Assembly: GCF_004364315.1 (NCBI RefSeq)
Contig: NZ_SOBR01000004.1
Coordinates: 434,001 to 498,000 of the forward strand
Direction: 5' to 3'
Length of the DNA stretch: 64,000 nucleotides
Origin: Chromohalobacter marismortui
GTDB lineage: Bacteria > Pseudomonadota > Gammaproteobacteria > Pseudomonadales > Halomonadaceae
In this document: piece after piece, positions 34,984 through 43,809 of the stretch
Numbering within the stretch: position 1 is the first letter of the stretch
Layout: the number at the start of each line of letters is the position of its first letter
Notes under the pieces: model-generated
Databases searched by the model: none
What the model was told of the DNA's origin: nothing
What the model saw: only the letters and a program-made list of their open reading frames with translations
Program-made: the position numbers and the translations under genes

Positions 34984-35778
34984 ATGGCTACAACGATTTC
35001 CGATGAGATGCAGGTGCGCGCCGGCAGGCGCAGCTGGAAGAAGCCCTTGTGCTGGGCCGTCGCACTACTGGTGCTGAGCTGGGCATGGCAGGGCGCGGGT
35101 ATCGCCCCGGGGCTGCTGCTCGATAATTTCGACAACATGGTGGTGCTGGCTGGCGATTTCGTACCGCCGACGTTCGGTAACCTGATGCGCTATGTCCAAG
35201 AGATGCTGGTGACGATCCAGATTGCCATCTGGGGCACGCTGCTGGCGGTGATCTGCGCCGTGCCATTTGGTCTTTTCAGTGCTTCTAACATCGCTCCCTG
35301 GTGGATCAATCAGCCCGTTCGCCGCTTGATGGATGCCTGTCGTGCGATCAACGAGCTGGTGTTCGCGATGTTGTTCGTGGTGGCCGTGGGGCTTGGCCCC
35401 TTCGCGGGAACGCTTGCTTTGTTCGTCCACACCACCGGTGTGCTGGCCAAACTCTTTTCCGAGGCCGTGGAGGCCGCCGATGCCGGGCCGATGGAAGGCA
35501 TACGCGTCACCGGTGCCGGGCGTCTCGAAGAGATCGCCTTCGGCCTGATCCCCCAGGTGCTGCCGCTTTGGCTCTCGGTGAGCCTCTACCGTTTCGAGTC
35601 CAACATCCGGTCGGCGACGGTGCTGGGCATGGTCGGCGGTGGCGGTATCGGCGTCTCGCTGTGGCAGACCCTGCGCGGATTCGACTACGCCGAAGCGGCC
35701 ACGATCATGCTGGTGATCATCGTCGCGGTGTCGCTGCTCGACATGCTGTCTCAGCAAGTGCGCAAACGTTTCATCTGA
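34984..35778 (+). CDS. phnE: Phosphonate ABC transporter permease PhnE
   Basis: Inner-membrane permease of the PhnCDE importer, 264 residues with about six hydrophobic segments. The BPD-type coupling region [38 protein letters not shown] is clear, followed by [26 protein letters not shown]. Only one PhnE is present, so the transporter probably uses a homodimeric permease. It follows phnD by 77 bases and ends just before a short terminator. Confidence 0.93.
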   Translation: MATTISDEMQVRAGRRSWKKPLCWAVALLVLSWAWQGAGIAPGLLLDNFDNMVVLAGDFVPPTFGNLMRYVQEMLVTIQIAIWGTLLAVICAVPFGLFSASNIAPWWINQPVRRLMDACRAINELVFAMLFVVAVGLGPFAGTLALFVHTTGVLAKLFSEAVEAADAGPMEGIRVTGAGRLEEIAFGLIPQVLPLWLSVSLYRFESNIRSATVLGMVGGGGIGVSLWQTLRGFDYAEAATIMLVIIVAVSLLDMLSQQVRKRFI

Positions 35779-35779
35779 T

Positions 35780-35802
35780 ACCGAGGGTTCCTCGGTTTTT
35801 TT
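35780..35802 (+). terminator. Short terminator between phnE and phnF
   Basis: ACCGAGG and CCTCGGT form a 7-bp stem with a GTT loop, followed directly by seven Ts. It begins two bases after the phnE stop. It would separate the transporter transcript from the phnF-P operon, at least partly. Confidence 0.75.
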
Positions 35803-35813
35803 GGGCCTGATGA

Positions 35814-35823
35814 TGTCTAGACA
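35814..35823 (+). promoter_or_regulatory. PhnF-type operator at the start of phnF
   Basis: TGTCTAGACA is a perfect 10-bp palindrome, nearly identical to the site before phnC. It lies between the phnE terminator and the ATG at 35834. If translation instead starts at ATG 35810 or 35813, the site lies in the first codons. Binding of PhnF here would give autoregulation of phnF-P; this is inferred. Confidence 0.6.
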
Positions 35824-35833
35824 AATCCTTTCG

Positions 35834-36607
35834 ATGCCGCGCTATCGTGAACTGGCCGACGTACTGGTCCGCGAGGTTCGTGCCGACTACGGCCCCGGCG
35901 ACCTGCTGCCAACCGAGGCACAGCTCGCCAAGCGCTTCGCGGTCAACCGCCACACCGTGCGCCGAGCGCTGGACGAAGTGGTCGCTGCCGGCCTGGTGAC
36001 CCGCCATCAGGGGCGTGGCACCCAGGTGGTCGATCGGCGACTCGACTACGCCGTCAGCGCCGGCAGCAAGGTGACCCAGAATCTCGCCGGCCTCGGTCTC
36101 CCTTCGAGTACCTGCTGCCTCGAACAAGATCTCGTGATGCCCCCCGAGGCCATCGCCCAGCGCTTCGGGCGACCTGCCAGCGAGCCGCTGCTGCGAGTCG
36201 ATACCGTGCGCTATGTCGATGACGCGCCGCTGATGCGCCTGCGCCACTGGTTCGATCCCGAACGGGTGCCGGGCTGGTTGGCGCGCTACCGCGGCGGCTC
36301 CACCCGCGCCCTGCTGGCCCAGCACTACGGCCTGCAGCTGCATCGGCGGCGGGTGCGCATCGACGCCGTCGGCGCCGATCGCGACGACACCCGCTGGCTG
36401 CAGTGTCCGCTCAACGCGCCGCTGCTGGTGATGACCAGCGACAACACCGACGCCGACGGCGTACTGGTGGAAGTCTCCGTGGGGCGGGCGCGTGCCGACC
36501 GGCTCTCCTATCACATCGATTTCGACGAAGCCACGGACGGTCGTCACGGCGGTGCCGGCACGACCGGTCCTTCCGATCTCTTTCCATCCGACGAGGACGA
36601 CGCATGA
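35834..36607 (+). CDS. phnF: GntR-family regulator PhnF
   Basis: A HutC-type GntR regulator expected to repress the phn genes in the absence of ligand. The winged helix contains YRELADVLVREVRADYGPGDLLPTEAQLAKRFAVNRHTVRRALDEVVAAGL and the wing QGRGTQV. The remainder is a UTRA ligand domain (LLRVDTVRYVDDAPLMRLRHWFDPERVPG). I chose ATG 35834 (MPRYRELAD), which matches the conserved start and leaves the operator upstream. ATGs at 35810 and 35813 and a TTG at 35801 are alternatives; none has a good ribosome-binding site. Length is about 257 residues. The stop overlaps phnG by four bases. Confidence 0.87.
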   Translation: MPRYRELADVLVREVRADYGPGDLLPTEAQLAKRFAVNRHTVRRALDEVVAAGLVTRHQGRGTQVVDRRLDYAVSAGSKVTQNLAGLGLPSSTCCLEQDLVMPPEAIAQRFGRPASEPLLRVDTVRYVDDAPLMRLRHWFDPERVPGWLARYRGGSTRALLAQHYGLQLHRRRVRIDAVGADRDDTRWLQCPLNAPLLVMTSDNTDADGVLVEVSVGRARADRLSYHIDFDEATDGRHGGAGTTGPSDLFPSDEDDA

Positions 36608-37056
36608 GCCGCACATCTCGAGGCGCCCGTCAGCGATTGCTGGCGCTCTCCTCCCGTCAGCACATCGAGGCCCGCTGGGGCGCACTGGGCGCGTTGCTCG
36701 GCGATTTCCCCGCGCACCGCTGCGTCCGCGGCCCGGAGACCGGCATGGCGATGCTCAAGGGGCGTACCGGCGGTACCGGCAACGCCTTCCACCTGGGCGA
36801 GATGACCCTGACCCGGGCCAGCGTCGCTCTCGACGACGGCACCGTCGGCCACGGCTGGGTGCGTGGTCGCGATCATCGCCACGCCGAACTGATCGCGCTG
36901 GCCGATGCCGTCGCCCAGCACGCCGAATGGCAGGAGGCACTCGAGGCGCAGCTGCTCGCGCCGCTGGCCGAGGAACTGGCCGAGCGCCAACGCCGTGACG
37001 CCGCCACCGCCGCCGCCACCCGCGTCGACTTTTTCACGCTGGTACGTGGCGAATGA
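36604..37056 (+). CDS. phnG: C-P lyase core subunit PhnG
   Basis: A 150-residue subunit of the PhnGHI complex, which with ATP and PhnL attaches phosphonate to ribose. It shows the PhnG pattern ALSSRQHIEARWGALG, RGPETGMAMLKGRTGGTGNAFHLGEMTLTRASV and VGHGWVRGRDHRHAELIALADAV. The ATG at 36604 overlaps the phnF stop; the frame is open upstream, but only this start is conserved. Its end overlaps phnH by four bases. Confidence 0.92.
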   Translation: MSRTSRGARQRLLALSSRQHIEARWGALGALLGDFPAHRCVRGPETGMAMLKGRTGGTGNAFHLGEMTLTRASVALDDGTVGHGWVRGRDHRHAELIALADAVAQHAEWQEALEAQLLAPLAEELAERQRRDAATAAATRVDFFTLVRGE

Positions 37057-37709
37057 CGATGGAGACAGGAATGACAGTAAAGACGGAAATGACGAAGGAT
37101 CTCGTCTGGCCCGGACTGGCCGACCCCGCCCACGACAGCCAGCGCCTGTTTCGCCAGATTCTCGGCGCCATGTCCGAACCGGGCACGCTGACGACACTGG
37201 CGTTGCCGGCACCGCCCCAGGCGGCGCCGAGTGACGCCCTTGGCGCCGCGCTGTGGGGGGCGGTACTGACACTCTGCGATCTCGAGACACGCGTCTGGAT
37301 CGCCGCCGACCTCGACTCGCCGGCCCTGCGCCAGGCGCTGACCTTCCACACCGGGGCGCGCATCACCGACGACCCGGTGAGTGCCGACTTCGCGCTGCTG
37401 ACCCATGAATCCTTCGATCCGCAGACGCCGTTTGCGCTGGGCAGCGACACCTATCCCGATCGCGCTACCACGCTGCTGGTCGTCGTCGAGCGACTGGCCA
37501 ACGCCGGGCCCTCGATGCTCTCCGGGCCTGGCATCGAGACCACCCGCGCACTCGACATCGGCGATTCCCCCGGCTGCCGGGCGCTGAAGGATCGGCTGGC
37601 CGCCAACCGTGCCAGTTTCCCCCGGGGGCTGGACATGATCTTCGGCTGCGGCGCGCAGCTGGCGGCAGTGCCCCGCAGCACGCGCGTCGATTCTCGGGAG
37701 GTGAACTGA
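37053..37709 (+). CDS. phnH: C-P lyase core subunit PhnH
   Basis: A 218-residue subunit of the C-P lyase core complex (PhnGHIJ). The sequence shows WPGLADPAHDSQRLFRQILGAMSEPGTL, a PhnH hallmark, and later SMLSGPGIETTRALDIGD and FPRGLDMIFGCGAQLAAVPRSTRV. The N-terminus (MTMETGMTVKTEMTKDL) has several Met residues, so the true start could be a few codons later. Its stop shares one base with the phnI start. Confidence 0.92.
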   Translation: MTMETGMTVKTEMTKDLVWPGLADPAHDSQRLFRQILGAMSEPGTLTTLALPAPPQAAPSDALGAALWGAVLTLCDLETRVWIAADLDSPALRQALTFHTGARITDDPVSADFALLTHESFDPQTPFALGSDTYPDRATTLLVVVERLANAGPSMLSGPGIETTRALDIGDSPGCRALKDRLAANRASFPRGLDMIFGCGAQLAAVPRSTRVDSREVN

Positions 37710-38833
37710 TGTACGTTGCCGTCAAGGGAGGCGAGCAGGCCATCGCCAGTGCCCACCGCTGGCTGGCCGACCGCCGTCGCGGCGATCGTGATCGCCCGGA
37801 ACTCGAGGTCGACCAGATCGGCGATCAGCTGCGCCTGGCCGTCGACCGGGTGATGAGCGAAGCCTCGCTGTATGACCCGGAGCTCGCCGCGCTGGCGTTC
37901 AAGCAGGCCAGCGGCGATCTCACCGAAGCGGTGTTTCTGCTGCGGGCCTATCGCACCACGCTGCCGCGACTGGCGGTCAGCGAGCCGCTCGACACCGCCA
38001 GCATGCGTATCGAACGGCGTATCAGTGCCACCTACAAGGATATTCCCGGCGGCCAGATCCTGGGCCCGACCTACGACTACACCCACCGCCTGCTCGACTT
38101 CCTGCAGCTGGCCGGCGCCGAGGTGCCGCCTGCCGAGACCCGGGATGACGTGACCGACGCCGAGCCATGCCCGCAGATTCTCGAACTGCTCAACGATGAA
38201 GGGCTGGTGGAGCAGGAGATCGACGACGGCAGCGAGCCTACGGACATCACCCGCGATCCACCGGATTATCCGATGGACCGCGCCGCCCGGCTGCAGATGC
38301 TGGCCCGTGGCGACGAGGGCTACCTGCTGGCGCTGGGGTACTCCACCCAGCGCGGCTACGGCCGCAACCACCCGTTTGCCGGCGAGATCCGCCTGGGCCA
38401 GGTGGAAGTGGAAATCCACGTCGACGAGTGGGACGAGACCATCTGCGTCGGCGAGATCGCGCTCAGCGAGTGCCAGATGATCAACCAGTTTGGTGGCTCG
38501 CGCGAGGCCGCGCCGCAGTTCACGCGGGGGTACGGCCTCGCCTTCGGCCACAACGAGCGCAAGACCATGGCCATGGCGCTGGTCGATCGTGCCCTGCGCG
38601 CCGAGGAGCTGGACGAGCCGATCATCGGCCCGGCGCAGCAGGCGGAGTTCGTGCTGGCCCACGCCGACAGCGTCGATGCCGCCGGCTTCGTCTCGCATCT
38701 GAAGCTGCCGCACTACGTCGACTTCCAGTCCGAGCTCGATCTGCTCAGACGCCTGCGCCGCGAACATGCCGCGCGTCAGGCGGAACTCGACAGCGCTCGT
38801 GATACGGCCAGCCCCCAACCGAAGGAGCGGTGA
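37709..38833 (+). CDS. phnI: C-P lyase core subunit PhnI (nucleosidase)
   Basis: A 374-residue subunit that with PhnG, PhnH and PhnL transfers the phosphonate to the ribose of ATP with loss of adenine. Conserved PhnI segments are MYVAVKGGEQAIASAHRWLAD, RISATYKDIPGGQILGPTYDYTHRLLDF and YGRNHPFAGEIRLGQVEVEI. Others are IALSECQMINQFGG and KLPHYVDFQSELDLLRRLR. The ATG overlaps the phnH stop by one base, and phnJ starts one base after its stop. Confidence 0.95.
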   Translation: MYVAVKGGEQAIASAHRWLADRRRGDRDRPELEVDQIGDQLRLAVDRVMSEASLYDPELAALAFKQASGDLTEAVFLLRAYRTTLPRLAVSEPLDTASMRIERRISATYKDIPGGQILGPTYDYTHRLLDFLQLAGAEVPPAETRDDVTDAEPCPQILELLNDEGLVEQEIDDGSEPTDITRDPPDYPMDRAARLQMLARGDEGYLLALGYSTQRGYGRNHPFAGEIRLGQVEVEIHVDEWDETICVGEIALSECQMINQFGGSREAAPQFTRGYGLAFGHNERKTMAMALVDRALRAEELDEPIIGPAQQAEFVLAHADSVDAAGFVSHLKLPHYVDFQSELDLLRRLRREHAARQAELDSARDTASPQPKER

Positions 38834-38834
38834 T

Positions 38835-39668
38835 ATGGACGGGTACAATTTCGCCTACCTCGACGAACAGACGAAAAGAATGATCCACCGCGCGCTGCTC
38901 AAGGCGGTGGCGATCCCCGGCTACCAGGTGCCGTTCGGCGGCCGCGAGATGCCGATGCCCTACGGCTGGGGTACCGGTGGCGTGCAGCTCACCGCCAGCA
39001 TTCTCGGGGCCGACGACATCCTCAAAGTGATCGACCAGGGGGCCGACGACACCACCAATGCGGTCAGCATCCGCCACTTCTTTCAGCGCGTGGCCGGCGT
39101 CGAGACCACCACCGCCACCACGGCGGCGGACGTGATCCAGACTCGCCACCGGATCCCCGAGACGCCGCTGCGCGCCGGCCAGATCCTGGTGTTCCAGGTG
39201 CCGATTCCCGAGCCGCTGCGCTTCATCGAGCCCAGCGAGCAGGAGACGCGACTGATGCACGCGCTGGAGGAGTACGGCGTGATGCACGTCAAGCTCTACG
39301 AGGACATTGCCCGCTACGGCCATATCGCCACCACCTATGCCTACCCGGTCAAGGTCGACGGACGCTACGTGATGGACCCGTCGCCGATCCCCAAGTTCGA
39401 CAACCCCAAGCTCGACGGCAACCCGGCACTAATGCTGTTCGGCGCCGGGCGCGAGAAGCGGCTTTATGCGATCCCGCCCTATACCCCGGTCGAGAGTCTC
39501 GACTTCGAGGACCATCCGTTCGAGATCCAGCGCTGGGAGCATAGCTGCGCGCTGTGCGGCAGCGACCGCAGCTACCTCGACGAGGTGATCACCGACGACA
39601 AGGGCGGGCGGATGTTCGTCTGCTCCGATACCGACTACTGCCAGACCCGGCGGGGAGACGTGGCATGA
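38835..39668 (+). CDS. phnJ: C-P lyase PhnJ (radical SAM-type cleavage subunit)
   Basis: The catalytic subunit that breaks the carbon-phosphorus bond by radical chemistry, 277 residues. The Fe-S cysteines are C238, C241 and C263 (CALCG ... FVCSDTDYC), and C269 is in the place of the thiyl-radical cysteine. G29 in IPGYQVP is in the place of the glycyl-radical residue. Other PhnJ segments are GGREMPMPYGWGTGGVQLTASIL and RHRIPETPL. The ATG at 38835 opens the conserved N-terminus; the stop overlaps phnK by four bases. Confidence 0.95.
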   Translation: MDGYNFAYLDEQTKRMIHRALLKAVAIPGYQVPFGGREMPMPYGWGTGGVQLTASILGADDILKVIDQGADDTTNAVSIRHFFQRVAGVETTTATTAADVIQTRHRIPETPLRAGQILVFQVPIPEPLRFIEPSEQETRLMHALEEYGVMHVKLYEDIARYGHIATTYAYPVKVDGRYVMDPSPIPKFDNPKLDGNPALMLFGAGREKRLYAIPPYTPVESLDFEDHPFEIQRWEHSCALCGSDRSYLDEVITDDKGGRMFVCSDTDYCQTRRGDVA

Positions 39669-40525
39669 AGAAGCCGGCACAGGAATATCCGGTCCTGCTC
39701 GACGTACAGGACATCACCCGCCTCTACGGTCCCGCCAAGGGCTGCGAGGCGATCGATTTTCGACTGCATGCCGGCGAGGTGCTGGGCATCGTCGGCGAAT
39801 CCGGCTCCGGCAAGTCGACGCTGTTGCGGGTGCTCGCCGGCCTGGAAGCGCCGGACGCGGGACGAGTGATCTATCGACGTTCTTCTAACGAGCCTGAAGC
39901 CGCTCGAACCGGCACCGGCAAACACGAGAGTGGCGGCGATCAGAAGGAAAACGCAGAGGCCGCACTCGATCTCTACGCCATCGGCGAGGCACGGCGCCGG
40001 GCACTGCTGCGCCTCGAGTGGGGGCTGGTACACCAGAACCCCCGCGACGGCCTGCGCATGGGCGTGTCCGCCGGGGCCAACATCGGCGAACGGCTGATGG
40101 CCCAGGGTCAACGCCATTACGGCCAGCTCCGCGCCACCGGCCAGGCGTGGATGCGCCAGGTCGAGCTCGATCCCGGGCGTATCGACGATGCGCCGCGCAC
40201 CTTCTCCGGCGGCATGCAGCAGCGCCTGCAGATCGCTCGCACTCTGGTCACTCGGCCACGGCTGGTCTTCATGGACGAGCCCACCGGCGGGCTCGACGTC
40301 TCGGTGCAGGCGCGGCTGCTGGACATGCTGCGCACGCTGGTACGCCAGCTGGGTCTCTCGGTGGTGCTGGTGACCCACGATCTCGCCGTGGCGCGCCTGC
40401 TCGCCCACCGGCTGATGGTGATGCGCCACGGCCAGGTGGTGGAGACCGGCCTCACCGACCAGATCCTCGACGACCCGCAGCACGAGTACACCCAACTCCT
40501 GGTTTCTTCGGTCCTTACGCCTTGA
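39665..40525 (+). CDS. phnK: C-P lyase ABC-type protein PhnK, with an internal insertion
   Basis: An ABC ATPase-fold subunit that docks on the C-P lyase core, 286 residues. Walker A is [17 protein letters not shown], the signature is FSGGMQQRLQIARTLV, and Walker B is LVFMDEPTGGLDV. Residues about 72-100 form a hydrophilic stretch (SSNEPEAARTGTGKHESGGD...) absent from E. coli PhnK, placed just before DLYAIGEARRRALLRLEWG. It keeps the frame and may be a surface loop. The ATG at 39665 overlaps the phnJ stop. Confidence 0.93.
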   Translation: MKKPAQEYPVLLDVQDITRLYGPAKGCEAIDFRLHAGEVLGIVGESGSGKSTLLRVLAGLEAPDAGRVIYRRSSNEPEAARTGTGKHESGGDQKENAEAALDLYAIGEARRRALLRLEWGLVHQNPRDGLRMGVSAGANIGERLMAQGQRHYGQLRATGQAWMRQVELDPGRIDDAPRTFSGGMQQRLQIARTLVTRPRLVFMDEPTGGLDVSVQARLLDMLRTLVRQLGLSVVLVTHDLAVARLLAHRLMVMRHGQVVETGLTDQILDDPQHEYTQLLVSSVLTP

Positions 40526-40538
40526 GGGAGGAATTTTG

Positions 40539-41291
40539 ATGCATCCCACGACCTACGCCCAGCCTCGCCTCACGGTGGAAGGGCTGCACAAACGGTTCCT
40601 GCTGCACGGCCAGGGCGGGCTCGAGATCGACGTGATGCGCGAGCTCTCGCTGACACTGCATGCCGGTGAATGCCTGGTGCTGGCCGGACGCAGCGGTATC
40701 GGCAAGAGCACGCTGCTGAAGATGCTCTATGGCGACTACCGCATCGATCAGGGGCGAATCCGGCTGCACTTCGACGACGGCGAACTCGACCTCGAGACGC
40801 TGCCGGCCTATGCCTGGCATGGCCTGCGCCGGGACGTGATCGGCTACGTCAGCCAGTTCCTGCGCGTGGTGCCGCGGGTCGCCGCCGTCGACGTGGTAAT
40901 GGAGCCGCTGCTGGCCCGCGGCGCCGATGAAGCCGAATCGCGCCAGCGGGCGGAGACACTGCTGGCCCGGCTCAACCTGCCCGAGCGGCTGTGGCAACTG
41001 CCGCCCGGCACCTTCTCCGGCGGCGAGCAGCAGCGCGTCAACATCGCCCGCGGCTTCATCGGCGAACATCCGCTGCTGCTGCTCGACGAGCCCACCGCGT
41101 CGCTGGATGCCGCCAATCGTGACGTGGTGATCGCGCTGATCGGCGAGGCCAAGGCGCGTGGTACCGCCATGCTCGGCATCTTTCACGACGAAAATGTTCG
41201 TGAGCGCATCGCCGACCGCCTGCTGCCACTGGATGGCAGCCTGGGCAACTTATCCATCGTTAGTCAGGACTTCCGGGAGAGCCTGTCATGA
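40539..41291 (+). CDS. phnL: C-P lyase ABC-type protein PhnL
   Basis: An ABC ATPase-fold protein needed with PhnGHI for formation of the ribosyl phosphonate intermediate, 250 residues. Walker A is AGRSGIGKSTLLKMLYGDY, followed by the PhnL-typical VIGYVSQFLRVVPRVAAVDVV. The signature is FSGGEQQRVNIARGFI and Walker B is LLLLDEPTASLDA. The ATG at 40539 follows GGGAGGA. It is separated from phnK by 13 bases and overlaps phnM by four. Confidence 0.94.
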   Translation: MHPTTYAQPRLTVEGLHKRFLLHGQGGLEIDVMRELSLTLHAGECLVLAGRSGIGKSTLLKMLYGDYRIDQGRIRLHFDDGELDLETLPAYAWHGLRRDVIGYVSQFLRVVPRVAAVDVVMEPLLARGADEAESRQRAETLLARLNLPERLWQLPPGTFSGGEQQRVNIARGFIGEHPLLLLDEPTASLDAANRDVVIALIGEAKARGTAMLGIFHDENVRERIADRLLPLDGSLGNLSIVSQDFRESLS

Positions 41292-42436
41292 GCGCACAGG
41301 AACAGATTCTGACCCACGCCACACTGGTGCTCGACGACGAGACGATCGACGGCACCCTGGTGATCCGCGACGGCCGGATCGCCGCCGTCGATCAAGGGGT
41401 GAGTCAGGCGTCGGGCGCCATCGATTGCGGCGGCGACATTCTGCTACCGGGGCTGGTCGAACTGCACACCGATAACATGGAGAAGTACTTCCAGCCGCGC
41501 CCCAAGGTCGAGTGGCCGAGTCTTCAGGCGGCGTTGGCCCATGACGCCCAGATGGCGGCCAGCGGCATCACCACCGTGTTCGATGCGGTCTCGGTGGGTG
41601 ACGTCGACGAGCAGAGCATGCGTCACGGCGCCCTCGACGAGATGTGCCAGACGCTGTCACGGATCGTGCACGACGGTCTGGCGCGGGTCGATCATCGCCT
41701 GCATCTGCGTTGCGAGGTGAGTCACCCGAACACGCTGGCGCGCTTCGACGCGCTGGCGTCGTCGCCGTTGCTGGGGTTGGTCTCGCTGATGGACCATGCT
41801 CCCGGTCAGCGCCAGTTCGCCAGTCTCGAGGCGTACCGTGTTTACTATCAGGGCAAGTATGGTCTCGACGACGCGGCGATGGAGGCCTTCATGAAGGCCC
41901 AGCTCGACAACAGTGAGCGCTACAGCGCCATGCAACGGCGTGCCATTGCCGCCGCCTGCCGCGAGCGGAGCCTGGCGCTGGCCAGCCATGACGATGCCAC
42001 CGTAGAGCACGTCGCGGAGAGCTTTGAGTACGGCACCCGGGTGGCGGAATTCCCCACCACGCGTGAAGCCGCCGAGGCCTCTCATCGCGCCGGCATGGCG
42101 GTGATGATGGGCGCGCCCAACGTGGTGCGCGGCGGCTCCCACTCCGGCAATATCGCCGCCGCCGAGCTGGTCGAACAGGGTGTGCTGGATATCCTGTCGT
42201 CGGATTACTACCCGGCGGCGCTGCTCGACGCGGTGTTCAAGGTTGCGGCGATGGAGACCGGCTATGCCTTGCCCCGTGCCGTTGCCACCGCGACCCGCCT
42301 ACCGGCCGAAGCGGTAGGGCTCGAGGATCGTGGACGCCTGGTGCCGGGGCTGCGTGCCGATCTGCTGCGGGTGCGAGTGATCGACGATCATCCGGTGGTG
42401 CAGCGGGTGTGGTCCGCCGGCAAGCAAGTGCATTGA
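41288..42436 (+). CDS. phnM: Ribosyl-phosphonate triphosphate diphosphatase PhnM
   Basis: An amidohydrolase-fold enzyme that removes pyrophosphate from the 5-triphosphoribosyl phosphonate, 382 residues. The metal-site motif is LPGLVELHTDNMEKYFQPRPKVEW, and later segments include VSLMDHAPGQRQF, ALASHDDATVEHV and LSSDYYPAALLDAVF. The first HxH of typical amidohydrolases is HTD here, as usual for PhnM. It follows phnL with a 4-base overlap; phnN starts nine bases downstream. Confidence 0.94.
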   Translation: MSAQEQILTHATLVLDDETIDGTLVIRDGRIAAVDQGVSQASGAIDCGGDILLPGLVELHTDNMEKYFQPRPKVEWPSLQAALAHDAQMAASGITTVFDAVSVGDVDEQSMRHGALDEMCQTLSRIVHDGLARVDHRLHLRCEVSHPNTLARFDALASSPLLGLVSLMDHAPGQRQFASLEAYRVYYQGKYGLDDAAMEAFMKAQLDNSERYSAMQRRAIAAACRERSLALASHDDATVEHVAESFEYGTRVAEFPTTREAAEASHRAGMAVMMGAPNVVRGGSHSGNIAAAELVEQGVLDILSSDYYPAALLDAVFKVAAMETGYALPRAVATATRLPAEAVGLEDRGRLVPGLRADLLRVRVIDDHPVVQRVWSAGKQVH

Positions 42437-42445
42437 GGATTCATC

Positions 42446-43018
42446 ATGAATATCCGGCATTCCCCACCGGGGCGATTGCTCTACGTCATGGGTGCCAGCG
42501 GCGTCGGCAAGGACAGCCTGCTACGCGAATTGCGCCGGCGTCGCCCGGATGTACTGGTGGCGCATCGCTATATCACCCGGTCGAGTGGCGGCGGCGAGAA
42601 TTGCGTCGAGTTGAGCGCTGCCGAGTTCGTCTGGCGCCGGGCGCAGGGGCTGTTCTGCCTCCATTGGGACGCGCACGGGCTCGACTACGGCGTCGGCATC
42701 GAGATCGAGACGTGGCTGGCGGCGGGGCATACGGTGGTGCTCAACGGCAGCCGCCGCGCGTTGCAAAAGGCGCGCGAGCGATTCGGCGGAACCCTGGTAC
42801 CGTTGTTGATCGTGGCAGAGGCCGAGGTGCTGCGGCAGCGTCTGATCGCCCGCGGCCGCGAGACGCCGGCCGAGATCGAGGCGCGTCTGGCGCGACGCGG
42901 CGAGGAGGCGGCGTTGTCCGATATCGCGAGAATCGATAACGGCGGCGAGTTGGCGGAGGGCGTGGTGGCGCTCGAAGCCTGGCTCGATGCCTCACACCTG
43001 CCGGAGCATTCGGCATGA
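42446..43018 (+). CDS. phnN: Ribose 1,5-bisphosphate phosphokinase PhnN
   Basis: A 190-residue guanylate-kinase-like enzyme that converts ribose 1,5-bisphosphate to PRPP, returning the sugar from C-P lyase to central metabolism. The P-loop is VMGASGVGKDSLLREL, followed by ITRSSGGGENCVELS (phosphate lid region) and VVLNGSRRALQKARERFG. The ATG follows GAGGATTC. Its end overlaps phnP by four bases. Confidence 0.9.
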   Translation: MNIRHSPPGRLLYVMGASGVGKDSLLRELRRRRPDVLVAHRYITRSSGGGENCVELSAAEFVWRRAQGLFCLHWDAHGLDYGVGIEIETWLAAGHTVVLNGSRRALQKARERFGGTLVPLLIVAEAEVLRQRLIARGRETPAEIEARLARRGEEAALSDIARIDNGGELAEGVVALEAWLDASHLPEHSA

Positions 43019-43809
43019 AGCTACGTTTCGCCGGCACCGGCGACAGCGGGCAGGTGCCCTGCTTCGGTTGCGACTGCCCGGCGTGTCAGCGTGCGCGGCT
43101 GCTGAGCTGTCACCGCCGCGAGCCTTGTTGCGGCGAGCTCGAACTCGCTGGGCAGCTATTCCTGATCGATGCCGGGCGCATGGATCTGGCCGCGCGCTGC
43201 GAGCGCCAGCGTCCGGCGGCCCTTCTGCTGACGCATTATCACGCCGATCACGTCCAGGGGCTTCTGCACCTGCGCTGGGGGCATGGCGAATCGATTCCGG
43301 TCTATGGCCCGAAAGATCCTCAAGGCTGTGCCGACCTGTACAAGAATCCTGGCATCCTCGCTTTTCAGCCCGGCCTCAAGCCGTTTCGCGCGCTCACATT
43401 GGGCGGTCTCACGGTGACGCCGCTGCCGCTCAATCACAGCAAACCCACGCTGGGTTACGCCCTGGACGATGGTGCCAATCGCATCGCCTGGCTTTGCGAT
43501 ACCGTCGGTTTGCCCGGGGCCACCGAGCGCTTCTTGACCGAATGGCGGCCGCACGGCGTGGTGATCGATGCCACGCACCCGGATTCTCATGCTGAGCCCC
43601 GCAACCACAACAACATCGGCATGGCGCTGGAGATCATCGAGCGATTGTCACCAGCGCAGGCCTGGTTGACGCATATCAGTCACGAACTGGATGCCGACCT
43701 CCTGGCAACGCCCCGACCCTGCCGGAAGGCGTGGAGCTGGCCGCCGATGGCAGCGATATTCTTTTTTGAGAGAGAGTCATGTCTTCACAGCCCGTTTCCC
43801 TACGCTTGA
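43015..43809 (+). CDS. phnP: Phosphoribosyl cyclic phosphodiesterase PhnP, probably frameshifted near the C-terminus
   Basis: A metallo-beta-lactamase-fold enzyme that opens ribosyl 1,2-cyclic phosphate after C-P cleavage. The metal motif [14 protein letters not shown], the Cys-rich zinc site [13 protein letters not shown] and DATHPD/HNNIG/THISHEL are intact. After about residue 230 the reading frame becomes atypical ([13 protein letters not shown]...). In the -1 frame, sequence from 43704 reads [21 protein letters not shown] and stops at 43769, as a normal PhnP would. A one-base deletion at about 43703-43705 (GGG to GG) explains this. As read, the gene overruns into the next one by 31 bases. 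The active site lies upstream of the lesion. Confidence 0.85.
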   Translation: MKLRFAGTGDSGQVPCFGCDCPACQRARLLSCHRREPCCGELELAGQLFLIDAGRMDLAARCERQRPAALLLTHYHADHVQGLLHLRWGHGESIPVYGPKDPQGCADLYKNPGILAFQPGLKPFRALTLGGLTVTPLPLNHSKPTLGYALDDGANRIAWLCDTVGLPGATERFLTEWRPHGVVIDATHPDSHAEPRNHNNIGMALEIIERLSPAQAWLTHISHELDADLLATPRPCRKAWSWPPMAAIFFFERESCLHSPFPYA

